From Allolobophora icterica (lineage: Eukaryota; Annelida; Clitellata; Crassiclitellata; Lumbricidae): 64,000 nt of DNA. Position 1 is the first letter of the stretch. Every line of letters starts with the position of its first letter. Positions 53,340-64,000 of the stretch are shown piece after piece. The stretch covers positions 38,882,714-38,946,713 of the forward strand of contig OY744611.1 in NCBI GenBank assembly GCA_963556255.1. The letters run 5' to 3'. Both the position numbers and the translations under genes were made by a program. The notes beneath the pieces were generated by a model, which saw only the letters and a list, made by a program, of their open reading frames with translations, did no database searches and was not told the DNA's origin.

Positions 53340-54330
53340 TTCACAAGGCGAGTAAAACCGCCCTTTAAAGTTCACTTAATTGCTTTAATAATTCTTCTGA
53401 GTTATTAATGGACTTCTACGTATAATCCTCATAGTAATGCAACAGTTATATACTAAACACAATACCAATATCCTCTGTAACCAGGAAGGGTTACGGGTGG
53501 GCAAATGCAGACACTCTATTTTGTAAAGAGCTGCCCGTCAAACATAATGTGCAGAATGCTGGGCTTCAAACATCGTGCACGAAAAAAAGACTAACTAGAC
53601 ACCAATATATACACTCAACATTCAACTTTAGTATTCTCTTAACTAAAAAGAACAGATTGCATCCTGTACTCTCTTAACTAAGAATGAATAGATTGAATCA
53701 TATTCAGATCGGCTGCTACCAAATTATATATGAGCACACGCTTCATCATGGTTAGACCGGAGAAAGGATTTAAGTAAAAGAAAGAATAAAGGTATAGATT
53801 GCCATAAAGAAACAGTCAAGCACAAACGCCTGTTATTTCGTACTACATATTCAAGGTTATTAACACACTTGTATACTTATTTCTATGGTGTAGAAACCTT
53901 TGAATTCGTAATCATCAGTCAGTAACTATAATTGATAGCATTTCTTGGTCTATTGTTCATCCAGACCTAATAATGCGCGTAAGATGATAGCTGCAGCACT
54001 GGCACATTAGCAACTGCTGATATCTGCCTCCAAGTTTATACAAAAATCCAATTCGAGTTGACGAGTTGTTATGTAAAGCAAATAGTTGAGGTTCTTTGGG
54101 ATCGATAAATGACAGGTTATGTATGATAGATGCTCATCACAGGTTTATTATAAGCAATACAATTTATCATGACTGCATTCATCATTGGTGTATGTTAGCA
54201 TTATAAACTCCACGGCCTATAAAATCCGCAGCGCTACAGTAAGAGTGCATCACAGAAGAGTAATTCCTCATTTCAATCAGTTCGCCGATTGATCCTCGAG
54301 CACTATTACATTGCGAAGTATCCTCTGAGT
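53340..54330. other. Interior of the composite element, nothing recognised
   Basis: AT-rich sequence with no open frame or repeat I can identify, between the LINE 5' end and the CATA microsatellites. Confidence 0.4.
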
Positions 54331-54389
54331 TTCACCGATCATCCATGATTATATATGAAGCATAAATCATATATTAACCGGTAGAGTTC

Positions 54390-54700
54390 CAACCATACAT
54401 ATATACATATACAAACATACATATATACATACATGCATATATACATACATACATATATACATATATATATATATACACATACATATATACATACATATAT
54501 ACATACATATATAAATACATATATACATATATACATACATATATACATATATACATACATATATACATACATAAATGCATACATACATAAACCCATAAAT
54601 ACATACATACACTCATACGTACATACAACCATCCATCCATACATAAATACATGCATACATGCATGCATACATACATACATGCATACATATACACATACTA
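54390..54700. repeat. (CATA)n-rich microsatellite
   Basis: CATACATATATA units, a degenerate TATG-type array. Periodic Tyr/Ile/His/Thr frames on both strands are artefacts. A shorter similar tract lies at 49510-49565, at the other end of the composite. Confidence 0.9.
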
Positions 54701-54744
54701 TTAAAGTTTATCAATCAAATGTAGAAATAGGCTTATTACACAGA

Positions 54745-54857
54745 GGGGGGATTTTGTCCGGGGGGGATAATGTCCTAGCTAAAATCGGGGGGATTCTGTC
54801 CGGGGGGATAATGTCCGGGGGATAATGTCCGGGGGATAATGTCCGGGGGATAATGTC
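54745..54857 (-). repeat. GGACATTATCCCCC minisatellite, right array (inverted)
   Basis: Units GGGGGATAATGTCC on the + strand, including the ATTCTGTCC variant shared with the left array. The two arrays are in inverted orientation about 5.2 kb apart. Confidence 0.95.
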
Positions 54858-55203
54858 CGTTCCCCACCCACCCACCTGTCAAACAAGATTGTCGCCACTG
54901 CAGATTGCATGTCTCCTTTTCTTATGCAAGGCAAGGGGCAAGGACCTTTTATACAACGGACTGGAAAGTGCTTATAGGGGCCTACAACGTCGTGTGTCTA
55001 TAGCTGTTGGACGATAATCGGGATCAGAAAATGTCGCATCTAATTTACATAACAAATTCATTAAGTGAATCATATTTATGATGGCATATCGACGAAAAAT
55101 TATGTTTACGAAGTAAAAATTGTCTATGTTGATTTAAAGCGCAATATGGTCAAAAATAGAATTTGAAGTGGGGCGACATCTGTGTATAAGAATGAAACAG
55201 ATC

Positions 55204-56094
55204 CAGGGGCGTAACTTTGCTCAAAAAGTGTGGGGGGTACCAATTTCTTACATACACGAAGCAAGGTTGAGACTGCGACACTGGCGTAAACTTGTCCAAA
55301 ATATTGGGGGGCATGGGGTCTGGACCAGAAAAACAAGTTTTTTCAATATCAAAAGTCGCTTTTTGGTGTTGTTTTTTTTTGTTTTTTTTCGTTTTTATGG
55401 TTTTTGTTGTTTTGGTTGTTTTTAAGATATTCGGATTTCGGATCATAAAAATCATGAAAAATGGCATCAACACGAGCTCCAACTCAGTTTAATTCAGTTG
55501 CGATTTCCGAAAATTAAAAATCATTCAATCAATGTTAATAAAATAACTTCTACAAAAATAAGAATTTTTTTTTTAAACAAACAAAAAACAAATTTTGTGG
55601 TTTTCTTTTTCTTTTGGTTTTGTTTAAAACCAAATACCGAAAAACCTTTTTTCACCTCTGGTCTGGACAGTCAGCAGAGGCTTCCGGTTTACGTTAATGC
55701 GTATGAAATGGGGCGTTTTGTTTACATGTAAATTTGTTTCATATTGAAGATAAAAATAAATCTTTGTCTTCATTATGAATTTCTGATAGTATTTGAGTTC
55801 TGTCTCTGATTTTCTGTTTCTGAAGAAATTTGTCTATATTGAAACATAATTTTTTAATATTTGAAGAAATTCTCCTCTCGATTTTTTGGGGGTCATTGCC
55901 CCGTCTCCTCAATTATTGGGGGGACACGTGCCCCGGCTGACCCCCCAGAGTCTACGCCTATGGACTGCGATCTCTAGGAAGGCACAATAATAAAATATTC
56001 AATGGCATTGTTCGAAAAGTGGGGGGTACGATTCCTCCAGTCCAAGAAGTTGGGGGTACCGTACCCCTCGTACCCCCCACAAATTACGCCTATG
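55204..56094. mobile_element. hAT-like MITE (family M1), split by a nested element, TSD AACAGATC
   Basis: Exact 8-bp duplication AACAGATC at 55196-55203 and 56095-56102. Ends CAGGGGCGTAACTTTG and (other strand) CATAGGCGTAATTT. Without the nested insertion 55279-55962 and its extra 8-bp duplication it would be about 199 bp, almost the size of the uninterrupted copy at 59352-59553. Confidence 0.95.
55279..55962. mobile_element. hAT-like MITE (family M2) nested in M1, 684 bp, TSD GACTGCGA
   Basis: Exact 8-bp duplication GACTGCGA at 55271-55278 and 55963-55970; the M1 copy at 59352 has a single GACTGCGA at this point. Ends CACTGGCGTAAA and (other strand) CATAGGCGTAGA. Its start matches 1-65. The interior is T-rich with no transposase. 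Confidence 0.95.
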
Positions 56095-56102
56095 AACAGA
56101 TC

Positions 56103-57640
56103 TACACATTATTTTCACGAGTAAACAATCCTCTAATATAGAATCCTTGTACGAAAAAGGCTTCTGTGAGGCACTAAACGAGACCTGTTAAGGCAGAATG
56201 TAAGATCAACAGTTCTTGTTTCATTTAATGTCCTTCTAACGAAGAAATATAATCCCAGCTTTCACGTTTTTTGCGTGACCTTTACCATCAGTGAACAGCA
56301 GGCGGTCTTAAGATTATTTACAGCGCGTACGAAACCGCCAAGATGGCGCCGGCCATTCATGGTCGTCTGAGAGTCGGAAAGCGATTGGATGCGTTTAATA
56401 TATCGTCTTTGGTCATCTGGTTCGATAACTTCCGGGAGGAAAAAGCGTATGTCAGTTTTTCTCGACCTGAAGAGGTTTCTAAGCTTCTGAGACTTGGAAA
56501 AGGTCAAATCGCATCGTGTGCTAGCCATACTAGAAATCTTCATTGACCCTGACTTTAAAACTGCAGCGCATTTGCGATTCTTTACAACGATTCTGATGTT
56601 GTTATAAAGTCGTAGGCTATATGAAAGATAGGCCTATGCCTAAGCCTAAGTAGGCCAGATGCGTGTCAAGTCGTGCATTCTGCGGAATTATGCTTCTGCT
56701 AAAAGCCACGGGAACCTCGATCAGAGGTTTGATTCAAAGGGCAATTTGATCACGATCTCCTCATATGTGTTGGGGGTGGGGGCACACGTACGACTAAGTA
56801 AACTCAAACTTATTTGAATGATAGTTGTAAAATATGAATCATAAACGTATGGAGAAACTAAACTGCGAGACGAAATTAAATCATTTGATTTAGGGTCTAA
56901 TAGACATGTTGTCAACACTCTTAGACATGTAGCCCTAATGAAAATCTGGAAAGTAGTCTTAACAACGAAAACTAATTAAGATCGATCAGCAAATCTACTC
57001 TGAGCCACAGAAGATCATCAAACGTAGCCCATCACTTAAAAAGGCAAATTCAGGACTTTTTCACGGCACAAAAAGTTCTGAAAGTCAAAATAACTAACTA
57101 ACACGGTCCTGGAAAGTTTCCGCGAATTTAAAAATGGCATTGCTTACTTGTTAACGTTTGCTCCTTTGTAAACACCTGGATCAGCCACTGCCTCAGAATG
57201 ACGTCTATTTAGGTAACGTTACATTTTAAATTAGTCAGAAGCGCATAGCTTGTTTATCTTACCAATGACATTAGGCTAAGTGGCATGCATTGGGCTGGAA
57301 TGCGACCCTTGTCGTATTCGTTTTGTGATTTAATTGGGCCTATACTTGCATCAGAATTCGAATTCTTACTGCAACCGATATGAGTTTCTTGTACCTGTAT
57401 CCCATTGGATGTCTTAAAAACCAAGGAGCAGCGGTTCGGATGGCTCTCCAGCGACCGAAACCTCTGAAAGCTTCGCTTATGACTTCTACACCGGTCGGAG
57501 ATTCACGACTCACTCATCTTCTGTGTGACTGTGTCAAAGGCGTAACAATTGTAGCCTATCACGTGCTTGGGCCCTTGTCTTTACCACGTATTTTAGAATC
57601 TAACTTTGGGTTTACCTAATTGTAACGTCGAACACTTTTA
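56103..57640. other. Intergenic DNA; one short open frame at a CCAAGATGGCG motif
   Basis: 56335-56350 (GCCAAGATGGCGCCGG) resembles the YY1-type motif common at metazoan transcription starts. It begins a 67-codon + strand frame (56343-56546), and an overlapping 93-codon - strand frame exists. Neither has recognisable similarity, so I do not call a gene. Confidence 0.35.
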
Positions 57641-58258
57641 TTTTTGAGCGGCTGTAGCACGCTGACTGAGTCTGTGACGCGTCAGAGTTCAAACGTCCGG
57701 AAATGTCAGAGTTCAAACGTCCGGAAATGTCCGACTGCAAACGTGGACGTCTTACAGAGACACTTTATCGATTCCGCCCATGTAGATCATTCGCAGATAA
57801 TGATTCTGATCTTATCCACGGACTCCGCGTCTGTCCGTGAACCTGCATGCATTGAACTGGTGAGCGGACGTCTCGTGGTTGAACTGAGCGGAGTCGCGCG
57901 CACGCAACAATCGTCTGCGTACGTTGAACAATCGGCCGGTCGGCTCTTGTCAGAGGCAGATCGTATTAACAGTCAAAGCCATCGGAAATGTTGATTGCGA
58001 TGACAAGGAGGTCCATTTCTGCACTTTTTAATCGACTTGTTGATGTTGTCGAACACTTTCTTCGGCTTCCACTTAGACCGGTCCAAGACTAGGATCGACT
58101 GTCAGCAGAACATGTATTAAAAGCCTCTATATAGGCCTATCCGTCGAGAGTCGTGGAGGTAGGCGCCTCCATTAGAGACTCCGTAAGCAACAACAGCCGG
58201 CTTAGCAGGAATAGGCCTACTTTGGTTTCTTCCTTTCTTACGCGTTACACAAACAAAG
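57640..58258 (+). promoter_or_regulatory. CpG-richer candidate promoter / 5' non-coding exon
   Basis: Richer in CpG than its surroundings (57655-57990: GACGCGTCAG, GTCGCGCGCACGC) with a tandem CAGAGTTCAAACGTCCGGAA. It ends at a strong splice donor AAACAAAG|GTAAGTAC (58258/58259). A 116-codon open frame at 57644-57994 has no recognisable similarity. No downstream exon can be identified in the window. Confidence 0.35.
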
Positions 58259-58435
58259 GTAAGTACACTTGAAAATCCACCGAATGATAAAACGCAGGCT
58301 TAACTACTTGATTAAAGATAATTATTTATTACAATCATTTTCTAAAAGTGCTTGGCGTTACTTAGCTTCGGTTACTAAGGTGCCTGTTGTTAGCATCCGT
58401 GTTGCCATTTTTAACCAATAGAAATACCATAGCAA

Positions 58436-58490
58436 TCATTCATTCATTCTAAAAATTTATATAGCGCCTCCTCAAGAGAAGCGCAATCTC
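58436..58490 (+). repeat. Fragment of dispersed repeat R2
   Basis: TCATTCATTCTAAAAATTTA and TATAGCGCCTCCTCAAGAG repeat the start of 4484 and 33075. Confidence 0.6.
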
Positions 58491-59221
58491 TGTGGGCTGT
58501 AATTTTCCTCTTCCGGAACTCTCACTGCGTCACGGTTCCGGAAAGGTGATACGATACCTCTGGAAAATGTGTTTTATACACGAGATCATACTGAAAGGTG
58601 ATACTAAAGACAGTAGTCATGCAGCGTTAAGATAACTTTACACCCTGATGGCATCTGAAGTTCAACGGCAGTGGGAGCAAACACGTTGGTTGTGTTCTGT
58701 GGATGACGTATATGTTACATCCTGCAAAACAACAGAATGACGCTGCCGGGACAGGAAAGAAACGGCAATAAAGTCAGCCACTGTGGCACTCCCTCGACAG
58801 TTTCAATTTCCGCCTGAAGCAGAAATCGTGATGATTGATGACTGATAATTTGACGTTTTAAGGAACAATGACAACATCGATATTAGTCTTATATTACATG
58901 CACTAATGTTCAGTTTTGTCATGCAATAAGGTGTCATAATTCCTAGGCTGCATGGCAAGAGTTGGTTCTCAAAAATGGCACATGGAGTTAGCAAGCACCT
59001 CAATATAATTGTGGGCAGCGTTAAGCGCGTTTGTGCAATGTAATAGAAATTCCGTAGATATAAATACCACCTGGATGCGATATTAGCTCAGTTATAAACT
59101 CTGTCATGTTCTGAAATAACAGTAATTGTTTTAATTATTAGCTTAGTCGCAAAGTGGAAGGAGTCGGAGACTCGGAGTCTAATTTCTTCACTGCTCTAGC
59201 ACCGTTCACTAACGCGCGTGA

Positions 59222-59625
59222 ACTAATTTTAAACTCCAAATTTTAAAGCGCTACTGTAAAGCTTAACGCTGGGCTCCATCTTAGTCACGAGTGCTGCGTC
59301 GTGTCAGAAGGGTTGTCCAGAGATGTCAAGTGAAGATCCGACTCCGGTAGCCAGGGGCGTAACTTTGGTCTAAAAAGTGGGGGTACCAATATTATTTCTT
59401 ACATACACGAAGCAAAGCGGAGACTGCGATCTCTAGGAAGGCACAATAATAAAATATCGATTGACATTCTTCAAAAAGTGGGGGTACGGTACTCCCATTC
59501 CAAAAAGTGGGGGGTACTGGTACCCCTCGTACCCCCCACAAATTACGCCTATGCCGGTAGCAATAGAGACCAGAGAGAGAAGGAAGAAGAGCTGCTGATC
59601 ACGGAAAGGTCGCTTTGATCAGCGA
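59222..59625 (+). repeat. Dispersed repeat R1, interrupted by an M1 element
   Basis: CTCCAAATTTTAAAGCGCTA, GAGTGCTGCGTCGTGTCAGA and TTGTCCAGAGATGTCAAG lead to GACTCCGGTAGC (59340-59351). After the insertion the repeat resumes CCGGTAGCAATAGAGACCAG, showing R1 was already in place when M1 arrived. Confidence 0.85.
59352..59553. mobile_element. hAT-like MITE (family M1), 202 bp, TSD CCGGTAGC
   Basis: Exact 8-bp duplication CCGGTAGC at 59344-59351 and 59554-59561. Ends CAGGGGCGTAACTTTGG and (other strand) CATAGGCGTAATTTGTGG. An uninterrupted copy and the best reference for the family in this window. Confidence 0.96.
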
Positions 59626-59844
59626 ATCGATCGCAATGCAGTGTAGGGATAATAGTTTTATAGTATATGTTTATGGCAATATTGGAGTTAGCTGAAGTGG
59701 CAGTGGTAGTGGTAGTAGTGGGAGTAGGTACAGTAACCGTGGATGTAGTAGTTGCTGCGATTGTACTAAGAAATTCAGAGAAGCTCTCTTAAACATTGTA
59801 AAGAAATTAAACATCAAAAAGAAGAGAAAGTTCACTCACACAAT

Positions 59845-60127
59845 CTGTCTCTGTCTCTGTGTCTATCTGTCTGTCTCTCTCTGTGTGTCTGTCTGTTTCT
59901 GTCTGTCTGTCCCAGTCTCGGTCTGTCTCTGTCAGTTTCTGTCTGTCTGTCTGTCTGCCTGTCTCTGTCTCTGTCTCTGTCTGTCTGTCTGTCTGTCTCT
60001 GTCTCTGTCTGTCTGTCTGTCTGTCTCTGTCTCTGTCTCTGTCTCTGTCTCTGTATCTGTCTCTGTCTCTGTCTCTGTCTATCTGCCTGATTGTCTGTCT
60101 GTCTGTCTGTCTCTGTCTCTGTCTCTG

Positions 60128-60162
<35 letters not shown>

Positions 60163-60209
60163 GTCTCTCTCTCTGTCTCTCTCTCTCTTTGTCTCTCTGT
60201 CTCTCTCTA

Positions 60210-60265
<56 letters not shown>
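59845..60265 (+). repeat. (TCTG)n / (TCTC)n and (CA)n microsatellite
   Basis: TGTC and TCTCTG units to 60205, then about 28 CA units to 60265. Ser/Val/Cys/Leu and Arg/Asp/Gln periodic frames are artefacts. Confidence 0.95.
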
Positions 60266-60269
<4 letters not shown>

Positions 60270-60555
60270 AAGATAATTAAAACAATTACCATGCGGCAGG
60301 TTACCTAATACAAGCAGGGCCAAGTCAACAGCTTCCAGCTAGAATTTACTGATGATAACAGTAATATTTCTTGTGAAAATATATTGCAGTGAGATACAAT
60401 AGGCAATCGAATAACTGCCGTGATATTTATTAATTTAAATCGTCAGAAAACATCGGTCATTTTAGATCATATGATTAAGCACACAGAAAAATAAAAATTG
60501 TGTAAATATTTTTTATCTGATTATTGTTCCCAAAGACTATTTAATTCCGGATTTT

Positions 60556-60800
60556 GTGTGTGTATAATATGTATATATATGTGTGTATGTGTGCATGTAA
60601 GCTGTATGTATAATGTACGTATGTATACATGTATGTATGTATGTATGTATGTATGTATGTATGTATGTATGCATGTATGTATGTATGTATGTATGTATGT
60701 TTTTGTGTATGTATGTGTGTATGCATGCATGCATGCATGTGTGTCTGTATGTAGGCCTACGTATGTATATATGTATGTATTGTATGTGTGTAGTGACTAC
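60556..60800 (+). repeat. (TATG)n microsatellite
   Basis: TATG units with GCATGCATGCATGCATG at 60722-60738, like the array at 316-958. Confidence 0.95.
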
Positions 60801-61712
60801 ATGTATGCATGTATAAATGAGCTCATTTAATACAGGGTCTTCTAAGTGCTTCTCAAATGCAGGCCTAATTCAACTTGGAAATAGAGTACGTAGGCTCTTT
60901 GTCCGATTGCCGCTTCGCAGATATACTTCGACCATTAGTGCAAGAGTAGGCCCCTAATGGATGGGAAATGATCGAACCCGAATCCACTTGGGTTCCTCGA
61001 TGTTAATCGATATCTTTTTTCATTTGCTTGGCAAATATGGAAGAACGGGAAGCAGTCCGCCCCGGCAGGAGAGGCTTTTTCCCACCGAAGGTCACTTAAA
61101 TGGAAATGCCTTCTGCTACGCTTCCCTGGCTGGAGCAGACTGTTACTCAATTCCCTCTGTTCAGCGGAATGATTATTCCACCCACTTACCGTCATATGGT
61201 TGCTCTTCATACTCCTCATTTTATGCGAGATTGGTCACGCTTAAAAACAACTGAAACTGTTCATTTGTTAAGCAGTCTAAATATACATGTATGGCCTCGA
61301 TTCTGCTCAATTTTCAGTGAATTGATCGGGTGAGATCCTTCACCACCCATAGGTTTAATTTACGGGGGTACGAGGGGTCACCCGTACCCCCACGTTTTGA
61401 ACTGGAGGGTACCGTACCCCCACTTTCATACCCATTGTTTTTGCCCATTATTATTTTATCTGAGGAAGCCTTCAAGATTCAAAACAATTACAGAGCATTA
61501 TAATCAGTGTGATCACCATCATCGTCGCTCTCATTATTGTTATTATTATTATGTTTTTACTAAAGGAAGTGGCAATATAATAACTGTGAGATCACAATGC
61601 AATTATTAATTACTAGAGTACTTACCCGTCATATTATCACGGCAGTGTATATAGGCCTATATGTATCGTTGGTTAAAATGCTCTGATCGCCGTCGTCAAG
61701 ACCGCAGTACTG

Positions 61713-61763
61713 ACGTCACAAACGGTTTCTGTTTCACAATAGAACAGAAACCGTTTGTGACGT
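61713..61763. repeat. Perfect 21-bp hairpin
   Basis: 61713-61733 and 61743-61763 are exact reverse complements (ACGTCACAAACGGTTTCTG at the left arm's start), with a 9-base loop TCACAATAG. ACGTCA at the base is CREB-site-like, probably by chance. Confidence 0.95.
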
Positions 61764-61837
61764 AGCGTTTAGCGACAGACACACGCTCTATGGATATTAT
61801 ATGTATAGATTTCAAGATGCTACAAGATGTTGCTACG

Positions 61838-62365
61838 GAAATATACCCTGTACGAAATCACAATGTGGTTATTACAAGAGATTGCTATGACAATATATCC
61901 TGTATGAAATCAAAATGCAATTATTACAAGAGGTTGCTATACTGTGATGCATATTATGTGAAATTGTAATCAGAAAGCAATTACAGTATTCCCAGAAGTT
62001 AAAACCGGTTGCTACGGCAACATGCCCTCTATGAAATCATAATGCAATTATTACAAGACGTTGCTACGGAAATATAGCTATTGTGAAATCATAATGCAAT
62101 TATTGCAAGAGGTTGCTAAGGCAATATATACTCTATGAAATCATAATGCAATTATTACAAGACGTTGCTACGGAAATATAGCTTGTGTGAAATCACAATG
62201 CAATTATTAAAAGAGGTTGCTAAGGCAATATACTCTATGAAATCAAAATGCAATTATTACAAGACGTTGCTACGGAAATATAGCGTGTATGAAATCACAA
62301 TGCAATTATTCCAGGAGGTTGCTAAGGCAATAATACTTTATGAAATCATAATGCAATACTTCCCA
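61838..62365 (+). repeat. ~60-bp tandem repeat inside the M1 element
   Basis: About nine units containing GAAATCATAATGCAATTATT, ACAAGACGTTGCTACGG and AAATATA. Units alternate GACGTTGCTACGG and GAGGTTGCTAAGG types towards the 3' side, so the effective period there is about 120 bp. Confidence 0.9.
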
Positions 62366-62564
62366 GAGGTTATAGTATACTTAACTAAAGACTCGATAGC
62401 AGATCTTGAATCAATAGGCTAACTATACGCTCATTTTATTTCAATTGATTAAACTGTGTGGTGTTAATTAGTGTCCCTCGAACATAGACTGAAGCTTTGC
62501 TTAAACGATCGTAGGTTGGGTAGTTGCTGAATTAATGGTGAATTAGTTATTGTCGCTATTCTTA

Positions 62565-62750
<186 letters not shown>

Positions 62751-62954
62751 ATATAATTATTATTATACTTGTAATACAAACGATGGCGTTATAATTATTT
62801 AACAGCCGCAAAACTGAAACAATGCGAAATTTGGTACCCCCACTTTCTACACCAAAGCTACGCCTCTGTCACCACCGTTCCCAGTTTGAATAGGCGCCAC
62901 GCCATTTAAGGTCCCCTTGTACGGACCCTTGCTAGCCCGAGATTTAAATGTCTG

Positions 62955-63055
62955 AAATAAGCCACCTTCGGGAAGCGAACCGCGATCCGCATGCTGTCTT
63001 ACACATTGGAGTATGGGACGCAGCCTACGCTCGTACCAATGTGGCTAACTTGGCC
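62955..63055 (-). repeat. Possible tRNA-derived SINE head, - strand
   Basis: On the - strand TTAGCCACATTGGTACGAGC and ATCGCGGTTCGCTTCCC resemble A and B boxes with ATGTGTAAGA between. Weaker than the other heads. Confidence 0.4.
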
Positions 63056-63094
63056 ATCAGTAGATAAGGAGACTATATAAATTGTCGTCAATAC

Positions 63095-63440
63095 AGTTAC
63101 CCTTCCTTCTCTCGTTTGTCCGTCATTTCCTCTCTCCTTTTGCTTCCTTCTCTTCCCGATCAATTACTTCCTCCGTTCCCTCGGGATTCATTTGTTCATC
63201 TTATCGTATTCTTCATTTTCTCCTTCAATCTCATCCATCTTCGCTCCAAGTCCTCTTCGCTCAGCCTTTCTTTTCACCTAAGTGTCATCCAGCTTCTTTC
63301 TTTCCCTTTCCACCGTGTCCCAAGATTCTCCTTTTCTGTCTTCCCATTTCTTCCTTTTTCTTAGTTCATATTCCCCACATCCCTTTCGTCCTTCGCCAAA
63401 ACTCCAGTCACATCTCAGCCTTCCACAATTCAACTCCGCC
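63095..63440 (+). repeat. Pyrimidine-rich tract
   Basis: Dense TTCCTTC/CTCTCC sequence with few purines. Ser/Leu/Phe/Pro-rich open frames through it have no recognisable similarity and look compositional. Confidence 0.6.
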
Positions 63441-63612
63441 CAGGGGCGTCTATCCCCCTAAGTCATTGGAGCAACTTTCCATTTCCCCTTCTTCTTCTCC
63501 CTCCTCTTCCTTCCCCCCCCCACCCCCTAAAATGGTGGCACACACGCTGACAGATCCCCCATTTCTTGGATGGAGCATTTGCTCCAAGGTTTCTATGGTG
63601 TAGACGCCCCTG
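63441..63612. mobile_element. hAT-like MITE (family M5), 172 bp, TSD ACTCCGCC
   Basis: Perfect 12-bp terminal inverted repeats CAGGGGCGTCTA and an exact 8-bp duplication ACTCCGCC at 63433-63440 and 63613-63620. No coding region. Confidence 0.95.
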
Positions 63613-64000
63613 ACTCCGCCCACAGCCAAACGTCTTCCACCCCTATTTCGTCTCTCGTTTCCTGTTACGCCTGGCGAGTCTTTAAAAAGCAGAATCATCT
63701 TCATCGTGGTCTTCAGCGTCAGCAACCCGAGGCATCGATCACGGATCCTGGAGATGTCGTCTTGCACTTAAATATTCCAGTCAGGTAGTGCATCCGCCGG
63801 TCGGCGTCCATCCTCCGTCCGTCTTTATCATCTCGTATTATTGTCGTTATCAGTGTTGATGTTCCGAGCGACCTGTTGCTTCTCTCGTCCGCTGAACCTA
63901 TTGTATACCTTCAGCATTGCAAATTCTATACGCAGTTCACTTGTGAGTCTGATTATTCTGTCTATTCGTCTTGCCTCCCGACATCTATTGCGCTCTGTCT

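Larger units (their letters stand above)
49147..54900. mobile_element. hAT-like composite element (family M3), 5754 bp, containing a LINE
   Basis: The left end CATGGGCGGCGATC and the right end (other strand) CAGTGGCGACAATC match at 10 of 14 bases. Flanks CAGATTGT (49139-49146) and CAGATTGC (54901-54908) match at 7 of 8. The left 130 bp are homologous to the small M3 element at 1507-1885. Inside lie the inverted GGACATTATCCCCC arrays, a LINE and CATA-rich microsatellites. The simplest history is an M3 element that later received the LINE. Confidence 0.7.

Noticed and set aside
56262..56546. Gene starting at CCAAGATGGCG (either strand)
   Set aside because: Overlapping short frames without recognisable domains; the motif alone is not enough.
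59807..60308. Arg/Asp/Gln-rich and Ser/Val-rich frames
   Set aside because: TCTG/TCTC and CA microsatellite translations.

Overview
This is a eukaryotic, AT-rich, intron-rich nuclear window, most likely from a marine invertebrate deuterostome (echinoderm or hemichordate more likely than a vertebrate). The reasons are long GT-AG introns, very heavy microsatellite load, many tRNA-derived SINE heads and hAT-type elements, and a Ty3/gypsy element of the Gmr1 type, a lineage reported from deuterostomes. The species cannot be fixed from sequence alone.

Two host genes are well supported, both on the + strand. (1) A p21-activated kinase of the group I (PAK1/2/3) type is spread over six coding exons at 2116-8054 and encodes about 520 aa. 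Its kinase domain is intact, its CRIB motif is degenerate and a coding GGA repeat makes 15 glycines. The last codons plus the start of the 3'UTR recur twice more downstream, giving three related copies. (2) A DHHC palmitoyltransferase of the ZDHHC2/15/20 type is spread over eleven coding exons at 24290-33993 and encodes about 360 aa, with every intron phase consistent. Its third intron opens with an uninterrupted tract of about 54 CCTG units.

The rest is mobile and repetitive DNA. 1-2050: microsatellites and a hAT-like MITE. 8060-14060: MITEs, a dispersed repeat and a three-part trinucleotide array. 14128-21108: a nearly intact Ty3/gypsy element on the - strand, with 475-bp LTRs, a 5-bp target duplication and integrase upstream of reverse transcriptase; it interrupts an 18-bp-period minisatellite that continues to about 23560. 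23640-24091: a decayed LINE 3' end. 33994-44690: no recognisable gene. 44690-47180: SINEs, an inverted repeat, a MITE and a hAT element carrying a transposase C-terminus. 49147-54900: a hAT-like composite holding a full-length-looking LINE ORF and G-rich minisatellites. 55204-63612: several hAT-like MITEs, one nested inside another, each delimited by an exact 8-bp target duplication.

The two genes have no obvious functional link. PAKs act in cytoskeletal signalling and DHHC enzymes act in membrane protein lipidation. Most of the interest lies in the kinase's unusual features and in insertions whose exact ends can be read from target duplications.
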